Below are positions 18,031-26,657 of a stretch of 64,000 bases of DNA, one piece after another. Position 1 is the stretch's first letter, and each line of letters starts with the position of its first letter. Location of the stretch: the NCBI GenBank assembly GCA_017849585.1, contig JAFIGT010000039.1, positions 235,463 through 299,462 on the forward strand, given 5' to 3'. This DNA comes from Verrucomicrobium sp. GTDB taxonomy: Bacteria > Verrucomicrobiota > Verrucomicrobiia > Methylacidiphilales > UBA1321. The position numbers were made by a program, and so were the translations under genes. The notes beneath the pieces are model-generated. The model had not been told where the DNA came from. It made no database searches and was given only the letters and a program-made list of their open reading frames with translations.

Positions 18031-19101
18031 ATGCTTGGTTCTTTTAAACGACTGGCACTTGGTCTGGGCCTGATCCTGCTGGCAGCGGCCGTCCTTTTGG
18101 GAGCGGACTGGGGCTCGCGTCGTCACCAGCCCAAAACCGAGGTCAAGCTGCCCTCTGTGGCGGTTTTCCAATTCAGCTCCAGCGCGATCCTCGATGATTT
18201 CTGCCAGGGCGCGATCCACACGCTGGCTGAGGGCGGATTTGTGGATGGCAAGACGATCCGTGTTTTCCGCTTCAATGCGGAGGGAGATGTGGCCACAGCG
18301 AATCTCGTGGCCAAGCAAATCACGGATGGCTCCTATCGCCTCATCATCACGGCCAGCACGGTTTGCCTGCAAGCGGTGGCGTCGGCCAACAAAGGTGGAG
18401 ATCGCACGACGCATTTATTCGGCGCGGTGACTGATCCCTTCATCGCGGGCGTGGGCATTGTGCGTGGGCCGCCCCAGGAAAAGCCGCCGTACCTGACCGG
18501 CATGGGCACCTTCCAGCCGGTCGAGGCAATCTTCCGTCAGGCGAAGGCGCTCTATCCGGGATTGAAAACCGTCGGCGTGATCTGGAATCCGGCTGAGGTG
18601 AACTCCGAGGTCTGCACGGCCAAGGCGCGCGCGATCTGCAAGGAACTCAAGATCACCTTGCTCGAAGCGTCGGTGGAAAAAACCTCGGATGTGAATGAAG
18701 CTGCCGGTTCGCTCGTGAGCCGTGGCGTGCAGGCGATCTGGACGGGTGGCGATGCGACGGTGAATACCGGCATTGATACGGTGACCAAGGTGGCGCAGAA
18801 GAATCGCATCCCGGTGTTCTCGAATATCTCCGGCCATGTGAAAAGTGGCACGCTCTTTGACCTTGGTGCGAATTATGAGGAGGTCGGTCGCGGCGTGGGC
18901 GCGCTTGCTGTTCGCGTCCTGCGAGGGGAAAGTCCCGCCGATATCGAAGTAACCAATGTGCTGCCGGAACGCATCCTGCTTAATTACGGGGTCCTGAAGG
19001 GGCTGCGGGATCCGTGGCATTTCCCGGAATCGTTTGTGGCGCGCGCGGATGAAATTATCACGGCGGATGGGGCCCTCCGCAAAAACGAGGGCAAAAAGTA
19101 A
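18031..19101 (+). CDS. ABC transporter substrate-binding protein (TrpX-like family)
   Basis: A 356-residue protein with an N-terminal hydrophobic helix (about 8-25) and no lipobox cysteine, so it is exported and either cleaved or membrane-anchored. The rest matches the ABC_sub_bind (TrpX/YtrF-type) periplasmic binding fold: a type I binding protein with LPSVAVFQFSSS, an inter-lobe segment (TASTVCLQAV), FGAVTDPFIAGVG and GVIWNPAEVNSE. Family members bind tryptophan-like amino acids or other small ligands; the ligand here is unknown. It is the first gene of a four-gene plus-strand operon (7 bp to the next gene), divergent from the partner-switching genes. Confidence 0.88.
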   Translation: MLGSFKRLALGLGLILLAAAVLLGADWGSRRHQPKTEVKLPSVAVFQFSSSAILDDFCQGAIHTLAEGGFVDGKTIRVFRFNAEGDVATANLVAKQITDGSYRLIITASTVCLQAVASANKGGDRTTHLFGAVTDPFIAGVGIVRGPPQEKPPYLTGMGTFQPVEAIFRQAKALYPGLKTVGVIWNPAEVNSEVCTAKARAICKELKITLLEASVEKTSDVNEAAGSLVSRGVQAIWTGGDATVNTGIDTVTKVAQKNRIPVFSNISGHVKSGTLFDLGANYEEVGRGVGALAVRVLRGESPADIEVTNVLPERILLNYGVLKGLRDPWHFPESFVARADEIITADGALRKNEGKK

Positions 19102-19107
19102 TCGATC

Positions 19108-20340
19108 ATGGAAATTTCCCAGCAGAAGAATGGCGAAGTTTTGACGTTGATCCTCAAGGGACGACTCGATGCCACGTGGAGCAATCACGTCCAGGCCGCA
19201 ATTTCGGCGGGCATTCGCAGCGGCGCGCACCGCATCCATCTCGACATGGACCAGGTGCTCTACCTGAGTTCTGCTGGTATTTCCGCGCTGCTCAACGCGT
19301 ACAAGGAATTGATGACCATTCAGGGCGAGTTTGTCATTCCCCGCTGCTCGGAGCCGGTGCGCAACGTGCTGGAACTTTCCGGTTTGGGCAATCTGCTCTC
19401 CGGCGGGTCCATCTTGCCGACTGCCGCTGGGCGGGCCTCGGCTGAGCCCGCCACACAACAGCTCGAATCCGAACAAGCGACCTTTGAAGCGCACTCGCTC
19501 GGTTCCTTTCCCGCGCAACGTTGCCGCGCGGTGGGCGATCCGGCGATGCTGGGTACGGCCGCTTTCACGGCCGCACAGCCAGTGGATTTTCCTGAGGGTT
19601 CGCTTGGTATCGGTCTGGGCGCATTCGGTACCGACTTCGCTGATTGCTCCGGTCGCTTTGGCGAAATTCTCGCCGTGGCGGGAGCCGGAGCTTGTCATCC
19701 CACGGATGGCTCGCGCACGCCGGATTACATCATTAGCGAAGGCGCGCTCATTCCAAAGTTTCAACTGCTTTACGGTCTCGCCTGTCACGGCAAATTTTCC
19801 AAGCTCCTGCGCTACGAACCCAAAGCACTTCGCGGTCGCATCGGCATGGAGGAAATCGCCCGTACCGCGCTCGCGCAATCGGGTGGTTCACTCGCGGTGA
19901 TTGCCATGGTGGCGGAAGCTTCCAGCCTCGTCGGCGCCACGTTGCAACGAGCCCCGGTTGGGGCTCCGGGAGGTAAGGTGTTTGACTTCCCCGGCATCCG
20001 CGACTGGTTTTCCTTCACTGCGGAACGTGCGCACACCGACTGTGTGTGTGTCGTGATTGGCGTTGTCAGTGACGGCTCGGATACGCATCTCGCGCCGTTC
20101 CTACGACCGATTGGCAGCGACCCGAAATTGATTGGTCATTTCCACGCGGCGGCGTTTTCCTATCGTCCGGTGCAGAAGGGAAAAATCGATTTGAAAGAAA
20201 CCATCAGCGGCTTGTTCCAGAATCAACATCTCGAAGGCGTTCTCCACTTGCTCGCCGACATGCGCGAGGTGCACGGCGCGGGCGAGAGCGAATTTTTCCG
20301 GGGAGCATGTTGGATCGCACCGGCGGAGGTGGCTTTATGA
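19108..20340 (+). CDS. STAS domain fused to an unrecognised domain of about 290 residues
   Basis: A 410-residue protein. Residues 1-100 are a STAS domain with the motif YLSSAGISALL (S54/S55 at the phosphorylation position). Residues about 125-410 form a globular domain I cannot assign. It has Gly/Ala-rich strands (GIGLGAFGTDFADC, AVAGAGACHPTDG), a segment SGGSLAVIAMVAEASSLVGA, and a conserved-looking C-terminal HFHAAAFSYRPVQKG. There are no membrane helices. It lies between the binding-protein and permease genes of an ABC importer (7 bp after one, 4-bp overlap with the next), so it is made with the transporter. It may be a regulatory or enzymatic subunit switched by serine phosphorylation; that is inference. 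Confidence 0.85.
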   Translation: MEISQQKNGEVLTLILKGRLDATWSNHVQAAISAGIRSGAHRIHLDMDQVLYLSSAGISALLNAYKELMTIQGEFVIPRCSEPVRNVLELSGLGNLLSGGSILPTAAGRASAEPATQQLESEQATFEAHSLGSFPAQRCRAVGDPAMLGTAAFTAAQPVDFPEGSLGIGLGAFGTDFADCSGRFGEILAVAGAGACHPTDGSRTPDYIISEGALIPKFQLLYGLACHGKFSKLLRYEPKALRGRIGMEEIARTALAQSGGSLAVIAMVAEASSLVGATLQRAPVGAPGGKVFDFPGIRDWFSFTAERAHTDCVCVVIGVVSDGSDTHLAPFLRPIGSDPKLIGHFHAAAFSYRPVQKGKIDLKETISGLFQNQHLEGVLHLLADMREVHGAGESEFFRGACWIAPAEVAL

Positions 20341-21251
20341 CGCTATTGATCGGCGCGCTCACGGTTGGCTTGATTCTCTCCCTGCTCGCGCTTGGGGTGT
20401 ACATTACCTTCCGTATCTTTAATTTCCCCGACATCACGACGGAAGGCTCCATCACCCTCGGTGCTTCCATCGCGGCAGTGATGCTCGTCAATTTCCATAC
20501 GTCACCAACTGTGGCGACGATTGCCGGCATGCTCGGCGGCATGGTGGCCGGAGCGGTGACAGGTGTGCTGCACACCAAGTTCCGCATCAACGGACTCCTC
20601 GCCGGTATTCTCGTCATGACCGCGTTGTACTCGGTCAACTTGCGCATCATGGGGCGCAGCAATGTGCCGCTCATGGATGTGAAGACACTCTTCTCGCATA
20701 ACTGGTTCGGGACCGACACGATCAATGTTTTCGGCTGGGACGCCAGCGCGCACGACGTCACGGCGCTGCTGTTTTCCCTCGGCATGGCGCTCGCGGTGGC
20801 AGGCGTGCTCTATCTCTTTTTCCGCACCAACCTCGGCACCGTCATGCGCGCCACCGGCGACAACGATCAGATGGTGAAGGCGCAAGGCTCCGACGTGGAA
20901 TGGAACACGATCCTCGGCGTTTCGCTCGCCAACGGACTCATTGCGCTCTCCGGCGCGTTGCTTGCGCAATATCAGGGATTCAGCGACGCGCAGATGGGCT
21001 TGGGCATGGTCGTGTGGGGGCTCGCCAGCGTCATCATCGGCGAAGCGCTTACCGGCTCGCGCAGTCTCGGTCTCGCGTTGCTCGGCACCGTGATGGGTTC
21101 GATTTTATTCCGCGAACTGGTCGCCATCGCGTTGCGGTGGGGATTGAATCCGAACGATCTCAAATTGATGACCGCGATTTTCGTGCTGTCCGCATTGGTG
21201 CTGCCGCAGATTGTGCGCTCGCTCTCGCGCAAGGGAGGTCGTCATGCTTGA
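20337..21251 (+). CDS. ABC transporter permease (TrpX-like / branched-chain-like family)
   Basis: A 304-residue polytopic protein with about eight to nine hydrophobic segments and the GEALTGSRSLGLALLG region typical of permeases paired with ABC_sub_bind binding proteins (BPD_transp_2-like). The ATG at 20337 is preceded by GGAGGT with a 7-nt spacer and overlaps the previous stop by 4 bp. A start 30 bp upstream is less likely. Only one permease gene is present, so a homodimer is expected. It would import the ligand of the upstream binding protein. Confidence 0.9.
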   Translation: MTLLIGALTVGLILSLLALGVYITFRIFNFPDITTEGSITLGASIAAVMLVNFHTSPTVATIAGMLGGMVAGAVTGVLHTKFRINGLLAGILVMTALYSVNLRIMGRSNVPLMDVKTLFSHNWFGTDTINVFGWDASAHDVTALLFSLGMALAVAGVLYLFFRTNLGTVMRATGDNDQMVKAQGSDVEWNTILGVSLANGLIALSGALLAQYQGFSDAQMGLGMVVWGLASVIIGEALTGSRSLGLALLGTVMGSILFRELVAIALRWGLNPNDLKLMTAIFVLSALVLPQIVRSLSRKGGRHA

Positions 21252-22056
21252 GCTTCACGGCATCCGCAAGACCTTCAATGCTGGCACGGTCAATGAAGTT
21301 CGCGCCCTGCAAGGCATCAATCTCAATATCGAGAAGGGGAGTTTTGTTGTCGTGCTCGGCACGAACGGCTCCGGTAAATCGACCCTGCTCAATGCGGTGG
21401 CCGGTTCCTTCTTTGTCGACGAAGGAACCATTTCGCTCTCGGGCCAGAACATCACGAACTGGAAGGAACATCAACGCGCGAAGTTGATCGGCCGCGTTTT
21501 TCAAAGTCCCTTCAGTGGCACCGCGCCGCACATGTCGATTGCAGAAAACTTCGCGCTCGCCGCGCGCCGGGGCAAACATCGCGGCCTGAGCTGGGCGCTG
21601 TCACCGAAGTTGATGCACAACCTGCGCGACCGCGTGGCCACGCTACGCATGGGCTTGGAGAATCGGCTTGATAATGCGATGGGCAGTCTCTCCGGCGGCC
21701 AACGCCAGGCGCTCACACTGCTCATGGCGACGTGGCTCGAACCGCAACTCCTCCTCCTCGATGAACACACCGCCGCGCTCGATCCGAAAAGCGCGGACCA
21801 GGTGATCCGGCTCACAGAGGAGGTCGTGTCGCGGGATCGTCTCACCACCCTTATGGTGACGCACTCCATGCAGCAGGCGGTCAATCTCGGTGACCGTCTC
21901 ATCATGATGCATCGCGGCCAGATCTTACACGACTTGCGCGGCGCGGACAAAGCGCGTCTCCGGGTGGAGGACCTGCTTTCGCGCTTCGAGGAAATTCGCC
22001 GCCGCGAGCAACTCGACGAATCCGCCGCGCTCATGCTCAGCGAACGCTACGTGTAA
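21244..22056 (+). CDS. ABC transporter ATP-binding protein
   Basis: A 270-residue ATPase subunit. Walker A is GTNGSGKST, followed by a Q-loop (FQSPFSG), the signature LSGGQRQALTLLMA, Walker B LLLLDEHTAALD and an H-loop (MVTHSM). The start ATG at 21244 follows GGGAGGTC and overlaps the permease stop by 8 bp. It is the last gene of the divergent ABC operon and powers the upstream permease. The D-loop and spacing are standard. The next gene is convergent, 58 bp away. Confidence 0.95.
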   Translation: MLELHGIRKTFNAGTVNEVRALQGINLNIEKGSFVVVLGTNGSGKSTLLNAVAGSFFVDEGTISLSGQNITNWKEHQRAKLIGRVFQSPFSGTAPHMSIAENFALAARRGKHRGLSWALSPKLMHNLRDRVATLRMGLENRLDNAMGSLSGGQRQALTLLMATWLEPQLLLLDEHTAALDPKSADQVIRLTEEVVSRDRLTTLMVTHSMQQAVNLGDRLIMMHRGQILHDLRGADKARLRVEDLLSRFEEIRRREQLDESAALMLSERYV

Positions 22057-22114
22057 ACGCAGATTTCACGTAGATCGCCACATCCTCACCCCTCCCACGC
22101 GTCCTTTGACAACC

Positions 22115-22588
22115 TCAGGATGACCCGATCAGCTTGCGCAGCGCAATGAGGCGGGTGCGCAACCAGTGTTGGCGGTGATAAAATTTCAGCGCGGACGTAT
22201 TTTCCAATTCGGTGAGTAGTTGTAGGCGCGTGGCTCCCTGTGATTTGGCCCACGCTTCCAGATGAGCGAGGAGCTTCGTCGCCACGCCCTGACTGCGATA
22301 CGCCTCGGCCACCACCACATCTTCCACCCAGACGGACGGCGCGCCCTCGGCAGTGGAGATCACGATTTGTCCGGTGCACATCCCGATTACCAGTTCTCCG
22401 GTCACCGCCACCAGCACGCATGAGTGGGAAGGAGTTGAGATTAGCAACTCCAGTCCGCGCCGCTGCTTGGCGGCATCAATGGCGAAATCAGCTTCGATGG
22501 AAAAGAGAAGGCGGATCAACTCCACCATGGCGGGAATATCATCGGTCGTGGCATTGCGGACAAAAGATGGGACGGGATTCGATTTCAT
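22115..22588 (-). CDS. GNAT family N-acetyltransferase
   Basis: A 157-residue GNAT protein. It has a beta4 strand (APSVWVEDVVVAEAY), the acetyl-CoA pyrophosphate loop RSQGVATKLL and the C-terminal LEN-SALKFYHRQHW motif common in the family. It acetylates an unknown amine. It is translationally coupled to the upstream ModB-type permease gene (ATGA overlap), as the third gene after glycerate kinase and the permease. The shared operon gives no clear functional link. Confidence 0.9.
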   Translation of the reverse strand: MKSNPVPSFVRNATTDDIPAMVELIRLLFSIEADFAIDAAKQRRGLELLISTPSHSCVLVAVTGELVIGMCTGQIVISTAEGAPSVWVEDVVVAEAYRSQGVATKLLAHLEAWAKSQGATRLQLLTELENTSALKFYHRQHWLRTRLIALRKLIGSS

Positions 22589-23388
22589 AAAGTACGTTCA
22601 TCCTGAAAGGTGGTGGTGACGTGGACTAAAAACATAATGGCGATCGCGACTGCGAGCAAGATGACAGAAAGCGTCACGGCCTGCTCGAAACGTGACTCGA
22701 ACGAGACATAAACCTCGAGCGGCATCGTCTGCGTGCGCCCGGGGAAATTGCCCGCAAATACGATGGTTGCGCCGAACTCGCCCAGCGCACGTGTCCAGGC
22801 GAGGGCCACCCCGGCGGCGAACCCGCGCCATGCCAGCGGGAGTGTAATGCGCCGAAAGATCTGCCACGGGCTGGCTCCTTCGAGACTCGCTGCGAGTTTG
22901 AGTTCCGGATCGACTCCCGCCAGTCCCACCATGGCGGCTTTGATAAAGTACGGCGCAGAAACGAAGCATTGCGCCATCACGACGGCCACTGGCGTGAACA
23001 CTACGGCAATGCCGAGATCCGCTAGCCAATGACCGATCAGACCGCGACGGCCAAAAGCGAGTAGCAAGGCGATCCCTGCGACGGCAGGCGGCAACACGAT
23101 GACCAGTTGCAGCAAGCGATCAATCAGATGTCTCCAGCGGAATTGGGGGTTTGCTAATAGCACTGCGACCGGCGTTCCACCAGCGACGACCAGCAGCGTA
23201 CTGATGACGCTGGTGATGAGGCTCAATCGAATCGCCTGGAGAGTGCTTTCCTCCAGAGCGCTTCTATAGAGCTGATCTGGCGTCGTGCCGAGGAGCAGTG
23301 CCACCAGCGGAATCACAATGAGACCGAGCAGTGGCAGGGCCAGCACCAGAAGGGTGCCGTTCCACTGCGTCTGTCGTGTCGAGTTCAT
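22585..23388 (-). CDS. ModB-type (molybdate/sulfate-like) ABC transporter permease
   Basis: A 267-residue inner-membrane permease with about six transmembrane helices and the cytoplasmic EAA-type loop LEGASPWQIFRRITLPLA, which docks the ATPase. The C-terminal GEFGATIVFAGNFPGRTQT is diagnostic of the ModB/CysT-like group, so the substrate is probably an oxyanion such as molybdate or tungstate. No modA or modC gene is in the window, so its partners must be encoded elsewhere. The start lies 15 bp after the glycerate kinase stop and its end overlaps the GNAT gene by 4 bp. Confidence 0.88.
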   Translation of the reverse strand: MNSTRQTQWNGTLLVLALPLLGLIVIPLVALLLGTTPDQLYRSALEESTLQAIRLSLITSVISTLLVVAGGTPVAVLLANPQFRWRHLIDRLLQLVIVLPPAVAGIALLLAFGRRGLIGHWLADLGIAVVFTPVAVVMAQCFVSAPYFIKAAMVGLAGVDPELKLAASLEGASPWQIFRRITLPLAWRGFAAGVALAWTRALGEFGATIVFAGNFPGRTQTMPLEVYVSFESRFEQAVTLSVILLAVAIAIMFLVHVTTTFQDERTL

Positions 23389-23403
23389 GATTGCCGACCG
23401 TGA

Positions 23404-24507
23404 TTACATCATGCTCCGTGCCAAATCCTGTGCAATATGACGTAAATAAAAGGCTCCCCGTTTTTGGGCGGTGGCCAAATTGGGGGCATGCGGCAGAATC
23501 TCGCTGATCGCCGCAAACGGCGTCTTCCCTTTGGGAAGGCGACACGCGCCGCAGACGGCCCAGACCGGCTTGCCATGCTTCTTGGCGAGGTGCGCCACCG
23601 CCCACGGGCCTTTGCCTTGCGTGGAAGTTTTGTCGAGACACCCTTCGCCTGTGATGACGAGATCATGTTTCTCGATGAGCACATCCAGCGCGGTCCATTG
23701 CCGGAACAAATCAAAGCCCGTCACGCGCTTCGCCTTGAGGAAAGTGATCAAGCCGTAACCGCAACCACCGGCGGCACCCGCTCCCGCCTCGGCGTGACCG
23801 CTGTGGCCGAGCGATTCCTTGGCGACTGTCGCCAGTTGCTTCAGATGCGCATCGAGCCGCCGCACCTGCGCGGGCGTGGCGCCTTTTTGCGGACCGAATT
23901 GGACCGCGGCCCCATTGGGACCGTAGAGGGGATTATCGACATCCGTGGCGACGATGAACTCCGTTTTGATTTTATTCTTCGGCGCGATGATCTGCGCGAG
24001 TTTGCCGAGACCTTCGCCATGCAGGGGGATCGCATTGCCCTTCTTGTCGAGGAACCGAAAGCCCAGCGGCGCGGCGAGTCCGATACCGCCATCCGTCGTC
24101 GCACTGCCACCAATGCCGAGGATGATGCGCGCGCAACCGTTCTCCACCAGCTTCGCTAAAATTTGACCTGTACCCACGACGGTCACCGTGCCAGGGTTGC
24201 GCTGTTTCGGCGGCACGCGCCACAGTCCGGACGCTTCTGTCAGACCCACGACCGCCGTACCGTCGGGGAGGATGCCATAGTGCGCGCGGCACGGTTTACC
24301 GAGCGGATCGATTGTCTTCATCGAGGCCATGCGACCGTGCCGGGCCTGGACGATGGTTTCGACAAATCCTTCGCCGCCGTCGGAGAGGGGAAGCTGCGTG
24401 ATCTTCGCTTTGGGTTTGACCGCCCGGAGGCCGATGGCGATCGATTTGGCGGCTTGGGCGGCAGTCAGTGAACCTTTAAATTTGTCGGGAACAATCAAAA
24501 TGCGCAT
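23404..24507 (-). CDS. glycerate kinase (GarK/GlxK family)
   Basis: A 367-residue protein of the type I glycerate kinase family, which phosphorylates D-glycerate to 2-phosphoglycerate (or 3-phosphoglycerate in some members) with ATP. Visible signatures are the start MRILIVPDKFKGSLTA, PLSDGGEGF, the GIGGSATTDGG glycine-rich loop, the LDVLIEKHDLVITGEG block and the TSTQGKGP segment. Length matches the family. It is the first gene of a compact minus-strand unit with the ModB-like permease and GNAT genes. It would channel glycerate from glyoxylate or serine metabolism into glycolysis. Confidence 0.95.
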   Translation of the reverse strand: MRILIVPDKFKGSLTAAQAAKSIAIGLRAVKPKAKITQLPLSDGGEGFVETIVQARHGRMASMKTIDPLGKPCRAHYGILPDGTAVVGLTEASGLWRVPPKQRNPGTVTVVGTGQILAKLVENGCARIILGIGGSATTDGGIGLAAPLGFRFLDKKGNAIPLHGEGLGKLAQIIAPKNKIKTEFIVATDVDNPLYGPNGAAVQFGPQKGATPAQVRRLDAHLKQLATVAKESLGHSGHAEAGAGAAGGCGYGLITFLKAKRVTGFDLFRQWTALDVLIEKHDLVITGEGCLDKTSTQGKGPWAVAHLAKKHGKPVWAVCGACRLPKGKTPFAAISEILPHAPNLATAQKRGAFYLRHIAQDLARSMM

Positions 24508-24589
24508 AGACCCTTTTATTGCTATCGAAGCGAAGCCGCAATGGCGATAAGGATTTCCGGCTGTTCAAGTTTTCATACACCCCGAAACA

Positions 24590-24628
24590 ACACAGGCCGC
24601 GGAACGAATTCCGCGGCCTGTGTCTTTT
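24590..24628. terminator. strong bidirectional hairpin downstream of ilvB
   Basis: The perfect 15-bp stem ACACAGGCCGCGGAA / TTCCGCGGCCTGTGT has a CGAA loop. CTTTTTC follows on the plus strand, and TTGTTTCG on the minus strand, the direction of ilvB transcription. It lies 20 bp past the ilvB stop. Confidence 0.85.
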
Positions 24629-24646
24629 TCAGCGAAGCGTCGGTGT

Positions 24647-26413
24647 TTATTCGAACAGGATGTCCTTGACGGTTTTGCCTGCCGGGATCATCGGCAGCAC
24701 GTGTTCCGTGTACGGCACGGTCACATCCAGCACGTAGGAGCCCTTCGCCGCGAGCATCCGCTCGAGCGCCGCGCGCAATTCGTGCTTGTGGTTGACCCGT
24801 TCCGCCGGGATGCCGAAGCCCTGACAGATCGTCACGTAATCCGGATAGATTTCGTGGCGGCTGTCGGGATCACCCAGGTACGTGTTGCCGCGATTGCTCG
24901 CGAAGAAACGATCTTCCCACTGCACCACCATGCCGAGATGCTGGTTATTCAGGATGATCACCTTCGCATTGATCTTCTCCACCTTTGCCGTCGCGAGTTC
25001 CTGCACATTCATCAGGAAGCTGCCATCGCCGTCGATGTCGATCACCTGACGATTCGGCTTCGCCACCTTCGCGCCGAGGGCGGTCGGATAGCCGAAGCCC
25101 ATCGCGCCGAGACCAGCCGAGGTGAGGAACGTGCGCGGATGCGTGTATTGGTAAAACTGTCCGGCCCACATCTGGTGCTGGCCCACGCCCGTCGCGATGA
25201 TCGCATCGCCCTTGGTGAGCTCATCCAGCATGCTGATGACCAGTTGCGGCGCGATCTTGTCGACATGATCGGTGTACGAAAGGGGGTGCTTCTTTTTCCA
25301 GCCCTCGATCTTCTCAAGCCACGGTGCGAAGGTCTTGCGACGGCGGCCTTCCTTGCGGATGATCGTATTGAGCCGCTTGAGCGCGTACTTCACATCGCTC
25401 AGGATCGGCAGATGCACGTCCTTGTTCTTGTTGAACTCGGAGTAATCGATGTCGATGTGAACGATCGTGCCGTGCTTCGCGAATTCGGAGACCTTGCCGG
25501 TCACGCGGTCATCGAAGCGCACGCCCACGGCGAGCAGCAGATCGGCTTCATTCACGGCGTAATTGGCGTACACCGTGCCGTGCATGCCCAGCCACTTCAG
25601 CGACAGGGGGTGCGTTTCCGGGAACGCACCGCAGCCCATGATCGTCGTGGCCACCGGGATGCCGGTCAGCTCCACGAACTCACGGAGTTCCTTCGACGCT
25701 TCGCCCGTGATGATGCCGCCGCCGCAATACAGAACGGGGCGTTCGGCTTTTTCGATCAGGCCGAGCATTTCATGCAGCGCCACGTCGTCCGCCTTCGGGC
25801 AGGGATTGTAACCGCGCAGTTCCACCTTGTCGGGAAACACCGGTTGCGTCTCCGACATCTGCACATCCTTGGGAATATCGATCAGCACCGGGCCGGGCCG
25901 GCCGCTGGTGGCGATATAAATGGCTTCCTTGATGATGCGCGGAATATCGTTCACATCCATCACCAGATAACTGTGCTTCACGATCGGCAGCGTCATGCCG
26001 AACACGTCGGTTTCCTGAAAGGCGTTCTTGCCGATCATCGGGCGCGGAACCTGACCCGTGATGGCCACCACGGGAATCGAATCCATGTAGGCGTCCGCGA
26101 GACCGGTCAGCAAGTTCGTCGCGCCGGGACCGGAGGTCGCCATGCACACTCCCACTTTGCCGCTGGCGCGGGCGTAACCGCCTGCCATGAACGCGCCGCC
26201 CTGTTCGTGACGGGGCAGGATCACGCGGATCTTCTTCGACTTTGTGAACGACTGGTGCAGGTACTGTGTCGAGCCACCGGGGTAAGCGAAAATCGTATCG
26301 ACGCCTTCCCGCTCCAGGCAGGCCACGACGACGTCGGAGCCCTTCATTTTATTGCCTAAACGCGAGCGCACGGCGGCGCCCTTGGAACGGGTAGCAGTAG
26401 AAGGATGGCTCAT
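24647..26413 (-). CDS. ilvB: acetolactate synthase large subunit
   Basis: A 588-residue thiamine diphosphate enzyme condensing two pyruvates (or pyruvate and 2-oxobutyrate) in branched-chain amino acid synthesis. The catalytic glutamate lies in [17 protein letters not shown], the FAD/TPP elements TSGPGATN and GQVPRPMIG follow, and the Mg-TPP motif is DGDGSFLMN...NN. An N-terminal extension of about 22 residues precedes the usual start (MKGSDVV), so a shorter start is possible. No ilvN regulatory subunit or ilvC is adjacent, which is unusual for the biosynthetic enzyme. Its start faces the GntR/LacI-type regulator across 244 bp. Confidence 0.95.
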   Translation of the reverse strand: MSHPSTATRSKGAAVRSRLGNKMKGSDVVVACLEREGVDTIFAYPGGSTQYLHQSFTKSKKIRVILPRHEQGGAFMAGGYARASGKVGVCMATSGPGATNLLTGLADAYMDSIPVVAITGQVPRPMIGKNAFQETDVFGMTLPIVKHSYLVMDVNDIPRIIKEAIYIATSGRPGPVLIDIPKDVQMSETQPVFPDKVELRGYNPCPKADDVALHEMLGLIEKAERPVLYCGGGIITGEASKELREFVELTGIPVATTIMGCGAFPETHPLSLKWLGMHGTVYANYAVNEADLLLAVGVRFDDRVTGKVSEFAKHGTIVHIDIDYSEFNKNKDVHLPILSDVKYALKRLNTIIRKEGRRRKTFAPWLEKIEGWKKKHPLSYTDHVDKIAPQLVISMLDELTKGDAIIATGVGQHQMWAGQFYQYTHPRTFLTSAGLGAMGFGYPTALGAKVAKPNRQVIDIDGDGSFLMNVQELATAKVEKINAKVIILNNQHLGMVVQWEDRFFASNRGNTYLGDPDSRHEIYPDYVTICQGFGIPAERVNHKHELRAALERMLAAKGSYVLDVTVPYTEHVLPMIPAGKTVKDILFE

Positions 26414-26471
26414 ATAATGAATTAAGTTAAGGGTTAAAGCCTAGCAATACTCATCTCCTGAGTCAACCCGG

Positions 26472-26489
26472 CCAACGTGACGCTGGACC
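26472..26489 (+). repeat. dispersed palindromic repeat (CCAGCGTGACGCTGG family), copy
   Basis: CCAACGTGACGCTGGACC is a near-copy of the CCAGCGTGACGCTGGACC element found at four places in the window. It lies in the spacer between ilvB and the divergent regulator gene. Confidence 0.55.
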
Positions 26490-26657
26490 CTCTTGACAAA
26501 AATGCCCGATTTAGGGACCTGGGCATGGGGTGGAAGTCCTTCTTAAAAAAGGCGGTCCAAACGCCGATAAAAGAAGACAAGGAGATGTCATCATTTAGTT
26601 TCGTCGCGATTGCGGGAATTGCTTGTATTGAGACGATCTGAAAGATAAAGTTTAGTT

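Noticed and set aside
18415..19878. 487-residue minus-strand frame across the ABC binding protein and STAS fusion genes
   Set aside because: It is antisense to two convincing, overlapping plus-strand genes.
24620..26359. 579-residue plus-strand frame across ilvB
   Set aside because: Antisense shadow of a clear acetolactate synthase gene, rich in His/Arg/Asp as expected of such shadows.
26493..26522. TTGACA upstream of the GntR/LacI regulator gene as a promoter
   Set aside because: The hexamer is a good -35, but no -10 lies 15-19 bp downstream, so I did not call it.
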